Positions 6,484 through 13,705 of a DNA stretch of 29,381 nucleotides are shown in pieces. This DNA comes from Methanomicrobiales archaeon (GTDB lineage Archaea; Halobacteriota; Methanomicrobia; Methanomicrobiales; Methanoculleaceae): positions 5,076 through 34,456 of the forward strand of contig JAGVUK010000258.1 in assembly GCA_019136335.1 (NCBI GenBank), read 5' to 3'. The notes beneath the pieces are model-generated. The model ran no database searches, had not been told where the DNA came from, and worked only from the letters and a program-made list of their open reading frames with translations. The position numbers and the translations under genes were made by a program. Each line of letters begins with the position of its first letter. Positions within the stretch are counted from its first letter, which is position 1.

Positions 6484-7468
6484 TGAACACCTCCCGGGCG
6501 ATCCGGGCAAGAAGTGCGTTGATCTGCACAAAATCGTTTGCGTTGTGGCAGAGCCGACAATCCGCATCGGCGAGCGCGATGGCGAGGGCGGGGTGGTTGT
6601 ACTCGCGCCTGACCACCTGCCGGAGTTCGTGGACGACCTCCCGCGCCGAGAGCCCATACTCGATCATCAGCGACTCGACGATGCTGCGTGCGGCGCCAAA
6701 GTTGCCGGCCCGTATGGCGTCGAACGCGGATGCTGCCACATTTGAGGTCTCGGAGCGCGTCACCTCCGCGAGGTCGAGGCCTTTCCCCGCCCCGGCGACG
6801 ATCTGGAGGTACAGGATCGCCCGCCGCAGGTCGCCCTGTGCGGCGTGGACGATCAGGTCGAGGTCGTCGGCCGGGCATGTGGCCTCCTCCGCGGCGAGGA
6901 TCTCCACAAGGCGGGCGCGGACGAGCGCGCTCTCAAGCGGGGCGAAGAAGAGCGGCAGGCAGCGCGATGCGATCGCGGGGATGATCGCCGACGGCCGGAT
7001 GGTGATGAAGACGAACCGGCAGGTGGTGCTGTAGCGCTCCATGGTGCGGCGCAGGGCCTGCTGCGCCTCAAACGTCATGTCTTCAGCATCTTCAAAGACC
7101 ATCAGTTTGAAGTCGGCGTCGAGCGGGCGCATCGAGGCGTACCACTTCACGATGTACTTGAAGTTGACGATCAGGCTCTGGTCCTTTCGGTAGATCTGGG
7201 CAAAGCGTTCGTCCGTCTCAAGAGCGCTCCTCCCCCGCCCGAGGAGATCGGCGGCGCTGAGGATGGTGGTGTTCGCCTTCCAGTTCTCACCGTAGAGCCG
7301 TTTTGCCAGGCATTCGACGGCCACGGTCTTCCCGGTGCCGTGCGGACCTGAGATGAGCATATGGGGCACGCTCCGGGCGTCCGCAAACGAGACGAGATAG
7401 CGGACGACCTCGTCCTGCCCGATGATATCCCCGCACCCCTTCGGGCGGTAGACCTCACTCCAGAGCAT
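6458..7468 (-). CDS. RFC small subunit-like AAA+ ATPase (second clamp-loader paralog)
   Basis: This 336-residue protein aligns throughout with the RfcS encoded at 16892 but is divergent. Walker A GPHGTGKT (41-48) is intact, as is the SRC arginine-finger motif (168-170). Walker B reads FEDAED (125-130), with the catalytic Asp-Glu swapped to Glu-Asp, and the sensor 1 region reads TIRPS instead of CNYSS. Some euryarchaea have a second small RFC subunit, which makes a structural or regulatory clamp-loader subunit the best guess. Its start overlaps the phosphopantothenate synthetase gene by 14 bases. Confidence 0.85.
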   Translation of the reverse strand: MLWSEVYRPKGCGDIIGQDEVVRYLVSFADARSVPHMLISGPHGTGKTVAVECLAKRLYGENWKANTTILSAADLLGRGRSALETDERFAQIYRKDQSLIVNFKYIVKWYASMRPLDADFKLMVFEDAEDMTFEAQQALRRTMERYSTTCRFVFITIRPSAIIPAIASRCLPLFFAPLESALVRARLVEILAAEEATCPADDLDLIVHAAQGDLRRAILYLQIVAGAGKGLDLAEVTRSETSNVAASAFDAIRAGNFGAARSIVESLMIEYGLSAREVVHELRQVVRREYNHPALAIALADADCRLCHNANDFVQINALLARIAREVFSEESTAAL

Positions 7469-8186
7469 GGGCCAGTCTCTCTCTCATCGTATCTATTGCC
7501 GCCCGGAGGAGATAGGTATTGTCAAGCGAGGCGACCAGGCGCTCGCGCTCGTCCGGGTCGAGGGAGGCGCACGCCGCGGTGATGGCGGGGAGCGCGCGCG
7601 TCAGTTCGTCGACGATCGTCAGGGTCGCCGTGCGGGCGGTCCGGGAGAGCGGGTTTAAGTCGATGGTGACGACCGCCTTCCCCATCGCCCGGAGCGCCGC
7701 GCAGCGATCCCCGTCTTCAAGCGGCACGAGAACCACGTCGGCGTCCCCGATCCCCTCCCGGAGGCAGAGGCCGCGGTCGTGGGCGAGCGGGACGAGCCGT
7801 TCCGCGGTCCCGGAGAGGACCCGGACGCCGTGCTCCTCGAGGAGCCGGGTGATCAGCCTTATCCGCTCCTCCGTCCGGTGGAAGAGGTTCACCTCGACGT
7901 CTGCACCGCTCGCCCGCTGGAGGGCCGCGATCTCCTCCGCCGCAAGCGCCGCCGTGTTGCCGTTCACCGATATCACCGGGTGGCGGGCAGAGAGAAGCAT
8001 GGCGGCGGCCGTCCGGGCGGCGAGAGCTGCACTCTCGCTCGTCCGCTCGCCGATCAGGTAGTCAAACGCCTCCCCGCGCCCGTGCGCGGCAAGCCCCTCG
8101 AGGGCGACGACGCCTTCGCGGGCGCACCGGGCCAGCCGCTCGCGGGCGATGAGAGAGCGGTACCGTGGATGGTCTTTTGGTATCAT
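7455..8186 (-). CDS. 4-phosphopantoate--beta-alanine ligase (phosphopantothenate synthetase)
   Basis: This archaeal enzyme joins 4-phosphopantoate and beta-alanine using ATP to make 4'-phosphopantothenate, replacing bacterial PanC. The 243 residues show the family hallmarks: an IPKDHPRY start, HGRGEAFDYL (35-44), and the nucleotide-binding SVNGNTAAL (73-81). The C-terminal half carries DADVVLVPLEDGDR and VTIDLNPLSRTAR. Its ATG overlaps the stop of the pantoate kinase gene (ATGA), so the two successive enzymes of the pathway are translationally coupled. Confidence 0.95.
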   Translation of the reverse strand: MIPKDHPRYRSLIARERLARCAREGVVALEGLAAHGRGEAFDYLIGERTSESAALAARTAAAMLLSARHPVISVNGNTAALAAEEIAALQRASGADVEVNLFHRTEERIRLITRLLEEHGVRVLSGTAERLVPLAHDRGLCLREGIGDADVVLVPLEDGDRCAALRAMGKAVVTIDLNPLSRTARTATLTIVDELTRALPAITAACASLDPDERERLVASLDNTYLLRAAIDTMRERLAHALE

Positions 8187-9025
8187 GGTTTCATCTCGAT
8201 CAGGTATGCACCGCGGCGTGCGACCCGGAGCTGGTAGACCTCCCCGAACCCCGAGAGCACCCGCTGTGCGGAATCGCCTGCGGCAAAGACGCCGTTTCCG
8301 AGCATCGTCATGCTCGCCGGGACATTCGCGGCGTCGCAGGCGCGAAGCACCCGCTGCACCTCCGGCGCGATGAGCCCGCTTTTCTCGGCAAACTGCCTTG
8401 AGAGCAGGCAGAAGTCAGCGAGGTCCCGGGGGCAGCGGTCCGGATACGCAGCGGCTATCCGCGCCATTGCTTCCGGGGACGAGAGGACCGACGCGGTCGG
8501 GAGCGGGCCGAGGCTCACAGCATAGAGGGGCTCTTCCGGATAGAAGCGGATGATCTCCGCGTGGATCCCGGGACCCATCCTGCAGACGACACCCCCTGCC
8601 TGGCTCGCGGCGACATCCCCGAGGCCGGTGCGGTGAACGACCTCGGCCTCGTGGGCCCGGGAGGCCACCTCATCCGCGGAGAGGCCGAGGTCGAAGAGGT
8701 GGTTTGCACCCGTGAGCGTCGAGAGGAGTGCGGCCGCCGAGAGGCCGAACCCGGCGCCGATGGGGAGCCGGCACTCCGTGGTGACGCGGGCCGTGACCCC
8801 CAGCCGGTCGAGGGCGTACTCGACCGGCGGCGACCCGGCGCTCACGCGGCCCTGCCGGATCACCCGGACGCTTGTTCCCGCGGCCGGAATGACCGTCGAG
8901 CGCACCCCCTCGTCGATGACCACGCCGGCCCCGACGCTCCCGGTGGTCCGGGGGTCGGGCCCCTCGACCCGCTTGAAGTAGCCGGATATGTGCCCGGGAG
9001 AGAAGGCTACAGCAGTCCTGACCAT
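8183..9025 (-). CDS. Pantoate kinase (GHMP family)
   Basis: This kinase makes 4-phosphopantoate from pantoate and ATP, the first committed archaeal step of CoA synthesis. The 280-residue protein has the GHMP phosphate-binding motif LPIGAGFGLSAAA at residues 87-99, an N-terminal AFSPGHISGYF segment, and the acidic stretch HEAEVVHRTGLGDV typical of the family. The start overlaps the end of coaBC by 19 bases, and the stop overlaps the next start by 4. All three CoA genes are therefore contiguous. Confidence 0.94.
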   Translation of the reverse strand: MVRTAVAFSPGHISGYFKRVEGPDPRTTGSVGAGVVIDEGVRSTVIPAAGTSVRVIRQGRVSAGSPPVEYALDRLGVTARVTTECRLPIGAGFGLSAAALLSTLTGANHLFDLGLSADEVASRAHEAEVVHRTGLGDVAASQAGGVVCRMGPGIHAEIIRFYPEEPLYAVSLGPLPTASVLSSPEAMARIAAAYPDRCPRDLADFCLLSRQFAEKSGLIAPEVQRVLRACDAANVPASMTMLGNGVFAAGDSAQRVLSGFGEVYQLRVARRGAYLIEMKP

Positions 9026-10137
9026 ACCGCCGCCGCGACCTCCTCTTTGCTCCCCGTCACTTCGGTAACCCCGCCGGCGGTCATGATCCGAAACGACCCC
9101 TCCGCCGCCCCCATCGCCACGGGAGTGTTCACGACGACCATCTTCGCGCCCGCCTCAAGCATCGCCCTCGCCCGCTCCTCCTCGTGCCAGCCCAGTTTGA
9201 ACGCCACCGTCACGGGGTGGAAGGCCGCCATCACCTCGTCGATGATCTTCGGGAGGGGGTTGAGCCGGACCGTCAGCGGTGAGCCGCTCGGGATCTTCCC
9301 CTCCCGGCGCTCAGGAGCGAAGTCGGATACAGCCGCCGCGCTGACGTAGATATCGACCCCGTCGTCGCGGCAGACCCGGAGGACTGCCTGGTGCATCTCC
9401 GCGGCGGTCGTTGCGTGGACATTTCGGACGCAGGGAAACGATCCCGCGTGGACCACCGTCACGTCGGCGCCGAGCCGGAAGGCCTCGAGCGCGAGCGCCC
9501 GCCCCATCTGCCCGGTCGACCGGGTGGTGAGGACCCGGACGTCGTCGAGGGGTTCCGCGCACGCCCCGCTCGTGATGAGGACCCGTTTTCCCGAAAGCGG
9601 TCGGCCGGAGACTGCACGCATAGCGTGGAGGACGACCGTATCGATATCCGCGACCTTCGCCTTCCCCTCCTCGACCTTCGGGTCGACGACGTCGATGCCC
9701 CAGGAGCGGAGCCTTCGTAAGTTCTCTGCAACGGCCGGGTGGCGGTACATGCTCTCGTGCATCGCCGGGGCGACCACCACCGGCATCCCCCGACCGAGCG
9801 CAGTCGTCACGAAGGTCGTGACCGGGGTGTCGTCGATACCCGAGGCTATCTTCCCGATGGTGTTTGCCGTGCAGGGAGCGACGAGGAGGAGGTCGGCCGC
9901 CCCGCCCTCCCCGCAGTAGAGGACGTGCTCCACGAGACCGGTGATCCGGGTTATCGCCAGCCGCCCGGTCGCGTAGGTCAGGGCATCGGGGTGGACGATC
10001 CCGGCTGCTGCCGCCGTCATGACCGCCTGCACCTCTGCACCCCGGCGGCGCAGGGCGTGGGCGAGTTTCACCGTCTCCACAGCCGCGATACTCCCCGTCA
10101 CGGCGAGAACCACCGTCTTTCCCAAGAGTGTCTTCAC
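9007..10137 (-). CDS. coaBC: Bifunctional phosphopantothenoylcysteine decarboxylase/phosphopantothenate--cysteine ligase
   Basis: This protein converts 4'-phosphopantothenate to 4'-phosphopantetheine by adding and decarboxylating cysteine. The N-terminal flavoprotein CoaC domain (about 1-175) has the conserved His in GIVHPDA (His49), APCTANT (87-93) and PAMHESMY (124-131). The CoaB domain follows with SGACAEP (190-196), STGQMG (207-212), AAAVSDFAP (267-275) and the FKLGW lysine loop (313-317). I chose the GTG at 10137 because it overlaps the upstream stop (GTGA) and begins VKTLLGKTVVLAVTGS, giving 376 residues. An ATG ten codons earlier is the alternative. Confidence 0.94.
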   Translation of the reverse strand: MKTLLGKTVVLAVTGSIAAVETVKLAHALRRRGAEVQAVMTAAAAGIVHPDALTYATGRLAITRITGLVEHVLYCGEGGAADLLLVAPCTANTIGKIASGIDDTPVTTFVTTALGRGMPVVVAPAMHESMYRHPAVAENLRRLRSWGIDVVDPKVEEGKAKVADIDTVVLHAMRAVSGRPLSGKRVLITSGACAEPLDDVRVLTTRSTGQMGRALALEAFRLGADVTVVHAGSFPCVRNVHATTAAEMHQAVLRVCRDDGVDIYVSAAAVSDFAPERREGKIPSGSPLTVRLNPLPKIIDEVMAAFHPVTVAFKLGWHEEERARAMLEAGAKMVVVNTPVAMGAAEGSFRIMTAGGVTEVTGSKEEVAAAVWSGLL

Positions 10138-11003
10138 GATACCGTCACATCCTGCACCATATGCCACGCGTGCGGGCCGTACTTCTTCACCCGGCGGGAG
10201 ATCACCGCCGCCGCAAAGCCCGCCTCCGCCGCCGCATCGCGGATCGCGGCTGTAGCGTCCCCGATGCTGTGGACGTGGAGCACGCTCCCGCTACGAGTGT
10301 GGGCGAGGGCGTCGGCGAGCATCGACGGGGCGTCGAAGTGCCCCATCAGGACACGGTCGTAGACCCCGGAGAGGAGCGTCCTGCAATCTCCGGCCTCTGC
10401 CGTGACCCGATCCGCGACGTGGTTTGCCATAATATTGCGTTCCAGGTATTCAAAGGCTGTCGGATTGATCTCCATCGCGTGGACCCGCGCGCCGCTTGCG
10501 GCCGCCGGTATGGAGAAGTAGCCGATCCCGGCGAACATGTCGGCAACCCGCTCGCCGGGCCGGACGAGCGCGGCGACTCTCGCCTTCTCGTTGCGGTTCC
10601 CTTGCGCAAACATCACCCGGCCCGGGTCGAGGATGAACGTGTAGCCCTGCTCGCGGTGGCGCACCTCGCTCGTGGTCCCGTAGAGGACCTCCACATCCGG
10701 GATGCGCGTTGCGCCCGAGAACCCCTTCACCCGGAGGACGCCCCGGGGGCGGCAGTGCTCCACGATCGCGGCGAGCTCCTCCTCCGACGGCGCGTCGCCG
10801 TGGAGGACCGCGACATCCCCGACGAGGTGATAGCCGCGCCCCCGGTAGGCCTCGCGCTCGGGAAGGTCCGCGTCGGCCGGATACCCTTCCCGGACCGGGA
10901 CCCAGGCGGTGCCGTCCCGGACGTAGGGCCGGCGGGCGGGGTCCACCCACTCTGCACCCGCGATATCGGCGAGAACGGCCGCCGGCACCTTCCGCGCACG
11001 CAT
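10134..11003 (-). CDS. taw2: tRNA(Phe) wyosine-pathway aminocarboxypropyltransferase (Taw2/TYW2-like)
   Basis: The protein is a class I SAM enzyme of the Trm5/TYW2 family, 289 residues long. RVMFAQGNRNEK (129-140) precedes motif I DMFAGIGYFSIP (155-166) and MEINP (177-181). The DRVLMGHFDAP segment (216-226), followed by LHVHSIG, matches the TYW2/Taw2 branch rather than Trm5, which has an N-L-P motif there. Taw2 transfers the 3-amino-3-carboxypropyl group of SAM onto the modified guanosine at position 37 of tRNA-Phe. It sits between NMD3 (9-base gap) and coaBC (coupled stop/start). Confidence 0.8.
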   Translation of the reverse strand: MRARKVPAAVLADIAGAEWVDPARRPYVRDGTAWVPVREGYPADADLPEREAYRGRGYHLVGDVAVLHGDAPSEEELAAIVEHCRPRGVLRVKGFSGATRIPDVEVLYGTTSEVRHREQGYTFILDPGRVMFAQGNRNEKARVAALVRPGERVADMFAGIGYFSIPAAASGARVHAMEINPTAFEYLERNIMANHVADRVTAEAGDCRTLLSGVYDRVLMGHFDAPSMLADALAHTRSGSVLHVHSIGDATAAIRDAAAEAGFAAAVISRRVKKYGPHAWHMVQDVTVS

Positions 11004-11012
11004 GGCGGCCCC

Positions 11013-12056
11013 TCACCCGACGATGACCAGGCGGTCCTGCTCGTCGTCGCGGAGCACCCGGATCGGCTGCCCCTCGACCGGGAACGTCCAGGGGACAGCA
11101 TCGAGTTCCCGGGTCTGGTAGGTCTTCGGGTCCATCAGCCCCAGGATGTTTGGCTGTGTGAAGACGACGAGCGCGGACTCGGCCTCGCGGACGTTTCCTA
11201 CGCGGCGCTCGATCTCCCCTTCGGCGAGGGTCCGGGCCGCGCCGGTTGCGAGATCAAAGACCCGGAGCCGCCGCCCGTCGATATCGCGGACCTCAAAGTA
11301 GCCGCCGCGGGATACCACCACGTCCCCCTTCTGGTAAAAAGGAAGGCGGATGGAGTAGGTGACGCGGTAGAGGGCTTTACCGTCTTTCTCGCCGACCAGT
11401 TTCGGATGGGTCGTATACCGCCCGCCGAGCGCCCCCGTGATCATCCGGGCGATCTCCTGGCCGAGGTGCTGGGATCCGACGGTGATATCGACGCCGTCTT
11501 TAGAGTCTTTGAGATCCGATATGAACGAGAGGCGGTCCCCCGCCTGCTGGAGGGACTCTTCGGCCTGCTCGGCGATGCTTGCCGCGACCTCGCGCTCGTA
11601 GCCGTTGATCTTCCTGTCCGTCGCCCGGACCTGGACGATCCCCTCGTAGTAGCCCCCGGATATGCGGCTGCACCGGTCGCAGGCCTCCTTCTGCCAGAGG
11701 ATCTCGACCTCGCAGGTTTCGTGGACCGGGACCGAGTAGAGGGTCCCCTCCACGTCGACAGTGCAGGTCGTCCTGTTCGGCCCGGTCTCTGCCGACCGGA
11801 CGGCGACCCGGAGGTCTTTCGCGTCTTCATGGATGCTCGTCGCCGATACAGCCAGTTCGGTGATGAGGTCCTCACGCGTCATCTTGAGGTCTGACCAGGT
11901 CTTGCCGCGTTTCTGCGAGTCGCAGACCGGGCAGTAGATCGCGATCACGCGGGGCTCGCAGGCAAGCAGCCGGGTATCCGCGGCCCGGCACTGCGGGCAG
12001 AGCCCTTCCTCGGTCGGCTGCCCGCAACGGGGGCAGATGTTCGTCTGGATGGTCAT
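11013..12056 (-). CDS. NMD3-like ribosome biogenesis protein
   Basis: The 347-residue protein has the zinc-binding N-terminus of the NMD3 family, with CPRC (8-11), CPQC (20-23) and CPVC (42-45), and a further CDRC pair (126-129) before the GGYYEGIVQVR core. In eukaryotes NMD3 binds the large ribosomal subunit for nuclear export. In archaea the homolog is thought to act in ribosome assembly or translation. The C-terminal third is strand-rich, resembling the OB/SH3-like domains. The gene starts three bases after the DUF424 stop. Confidence 0.88.
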   Translation of the reverse strand: MTIQTNICPRCGQPTEEGLCPQCRAADTRLLACEPRVIAIYCPVCDSQKRGKTWSDLKMTREDLITELAVSATSIHEDAKDLRVAVRSAETGPNRTTCTVDVEGTLYSVPVHETCEVEILWQKEACDRCSRISGGYYEGIVQVRATDRKINGYEREVAASIAEQAEESLQQAGDRLSFISDLKDSKDGVDITVGSQHLGQEIARMITGALGGRYTTHPKLVGEKDGKALYRVTYSIRLPFYQKGDVVVSRGGYFEVRDIDGRRLRVFDLATGAARTLAEGEIERRVGNVREAESALVVFTQPNILGLMDPKTYQTRELDAVPWTFPVEGQPIRVLRDDEQDRLVIVG

Positions 12057-12059
12057 GGA

Positions 12060-12353
12060 TTATACCCCGAAGATCTGGGCATGGGGTACGTCGCCGATCA
12101 TGATGCAGTCCTCCTCCCTGATGAGCCCCATGGCGACGGCGAGGGCTACGACACGCTTCCCTATAATGTTGACGTTCGTCGCGCCCAAAAGAGCACGCCC
12201 GACCTCTTCCTCGGCGGCACGCTCTGTGCCGTAAAATCCTCCGGTGATGCAGACCTCCACGTCTCCGTGCATCAGGGTGACATTCAGGAGCTCGGAGTCG
12301 CAGGCAGCCACCACCTCACCGGCGCCCGGTACGTGGTGCACTTTTAAGTACAT
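12060..12353 (-). CDS. DUF424 family protein
   Basis: A small archaeal protein (97 aa) of unknown function, recognised by its conserved sequence: an N-terminal YLKVH strand, VAACDSELLN, GFYGTERAAEEEV, the middle NVNIIGKRVVALAVAMG and the C-terminal GDVPHAQIFG. Genes of this family often sit near translation genes, which fits NMD3 directly downstream. It is the first gene of the long minus-strand operon. A T-run (CTTTTTGA on the minus strand) about 28 bases before the ATG could be its TATA region, implying a nearly leaderless mRNA. Confidence 0.88.
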   Translation of the reverse strand: MYLKVHHVPGAGEVVAACDSELLNVTLMHGDVEVCITGGFYGTERAAEEEVGRALLGATNVNIIGKRVVALAVAMGLIREEDCIMIGDVPHAQIFGV

Positions 12354-12397
12354 CTCAGATATCTTGGACGGGAGTCGTCAAAAAGGTGCGCTGTTCC

Positions 12398-13228
12398 CTA
12401 AGGAAGGACGATATCCACGCCGTAGGTGCGTGACGGGGTCGCGGCGTGGATGCGCCAGGCATCCTCTTCGGTGATCAGCCCCTCTTTCAGGTACCGGTGC
12501 GTGAACCGCGGGACCGACTTCGGCCCGATCACCGCGCCGGGCCTTGCGTTCTCGTCCATGTAGTCGCTCTCCATGGTGAACCGCCGCCCGGCCCGGGCGA
12601 GCGCCGGGATCTCCTCGTGCCGCGCGATGAGGGAGGGCATAAGGGGAGTATCGGGGGTTGCGAAGTGTTTGACGACACGCTCGAGCGGGACTCCTGCCCT
12701 GCCGGCCATCTCCACGACATCAGCGCAGGGCCCGCTCTCGGCGTGGAGTTGGACGGCGCAGTTGCACGCGGCCCCGAGTTCGAGCGCGTGATAGAGGACC
12801 GCGTTTGAGGCGCTAAGCACCTCCGGCGCCACCTCGTAGTGGGGCCGCCCGCTTTTGAGGGCAACAGCCTCTCCTTCCTCGACGTAGCGGGCGGCAAGGT
12901 CGAGCCCTGCCATCATCACGGCGGCGGCCTCTTCAAGGCTCATCCGTTCCGCGAGGCGGCTCATCTCCGCCGGGTGGACGCCGAGGACCGGGTAGACGAC
13001 GAGCCCGGTCTCCCGGACCATGGCGGCCACCCGGAGCGTCGCGTCGAAGACCGCCCGGTAGTCGTCGCCTGAAGAGGGCGTGATGCCAAGCGACCAGGAG
13101 GGCTTTGCGACGAGGAAGATGTGCGTCCCACCGCTGCGCCGGAAGTCCTTCGCGGCCTCGATCCCCCGGCCGTTTGCCGGGTCGATATGGATATGGTCGT
13201 CAGTGATCGGTATCGCGGGTGGTTTCAT
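12398..13228 (-). CDS. TatD-like metal-dependent hydrolase
   Basis: A 276-residue amidohydrolase-superfamily TIM-barrel protein of the archaeal TatD-related group. Metal ligands visible in order are HIH (12-14), GVHPAE (83-88), LHAES (His162), VKHF (His188) and ESDYMD (Asp222). Characterised TatD proteins act as metal-dependent nucleases; whether this archaeal branch cleaves DNA is not shown by the sequence. Its start overlaps the end of mptD by 29 bases, so the two are co-transcribed. Confidence 0.85.
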   Translation of the reverse strand: MKPPAIPITDDHIHIDPANGRGIEAAKDFRRSGGTHIFLVAKPSWSLGITPSSGDDYRAVFDATLRVAAMVRETGLVVYPVLGVHPAEMSRLAERMSLEEAAAVMMAGLDLAARYVEEGEAVALKSGRPHYEVAPEVLSASNAVLYHALELGAACNCAVQLHAESGPCADVVEMAGRAGVPLERVVKHFATPDTPLMPSLIARHEEIPALARAGRRFTMESDYMDENARPGAVIGPKSVPRFTHRYLKEGLITEEDAWRIHAATPSRTYGVDIVLP

Positions 13229-13553
13229 GGATCTCGATGATCTCCATCATGGGGTAGTCGTCCTCGAGGCGCAGCCTGGCCCGGCAGACGGTTGTCCCGA
13301 CCTTGGTCGTGATCTCGGCATCAAACATCTTCCCGGCAAGTTCCGAGTAGCCGAACCGGTTTGAAACCATCATATCGCGGTTCAGCCGGACGCGGATATC
13401 CGTCACGTAGGGCTGCAGTCCGACGGCCTGCTCGATGGCTGCTTCAACGGTCGCGGCGGTCTCGCGGGCGATGGGCGTCCCGACGAACTGGTGGTAGAGG
13501 GCGCCGAGCTTGATGCCGGCTTCAAACGCGGCCTTCTCGCGGTCGGTGAACAT
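13200..13553 (-). CDS. mptD: 7,8-dihydroneopterin aldolase (archaeal MptD)
   Basis: MptD cleaves dihydroneopterin to 6-hydroxymethyl-dihydropterin and glycolaldehyde in tetrahydromethanopterin synthesis. It is unrelated to bacterial FolB. The 117-residue protein shows the family core: FEAGIKLGALYHQFVGTP (10-27), NRFGYSELAGKMFDAEI (65-81) and the terminal DDYPMMEIIEI (98-108). I start it at the ATG at 13553, where homologs begin with MFTxxE; an ATG 14 codons upstream is possible but adds a low-complexity leader. No ribosome binding site precedes the chosen start. Confidence 0.9.
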   Translation of the reverse strand: MFTDREKAAFEAGIKLGALYHQFVGTPIARETAATVEAAIEQAVGLQPYVTDIRVRLNRDMMVSNRFGYSELAGKMFDAEITTKVGTTVCRARLRLEDDYPMMEIIEIHETTRDTDH

Positions 13554-13688
13554 GGTAGTAGTAGGTTTGGGGTATGGGAGTAAGAAGGTGCGCACAGGGG
13601 AGGGCGTATGAGAGGATTTCCTATTACGCCGGCGATCCTGGTGGAAACCGGGTTACGGGTTCCCGGCAGTTCCCGGGTTGGTTGTGAA

Positions 13689-13705
13689 GGGTAGACCCCC
13701 TACCC
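13689..13705 (-). terminator. Hairpin overlapping the mcm stop codon
   Basis: A six-base-pair stem (GGGTAG and CTACCC) with a five-base loop includes the TAG stop of mcm in one arm. No long T-run follows on the minus strand, so termination here is only a possibility. Confidence 0.25.

Noticed and set aside
10128..11894. 588-residue plus-strand frame across taw2 and the NMD3 gene
   Set aside because: Spans two recognised genes on the opposite strand and shows no domain; explained by GC-rich codon structure.
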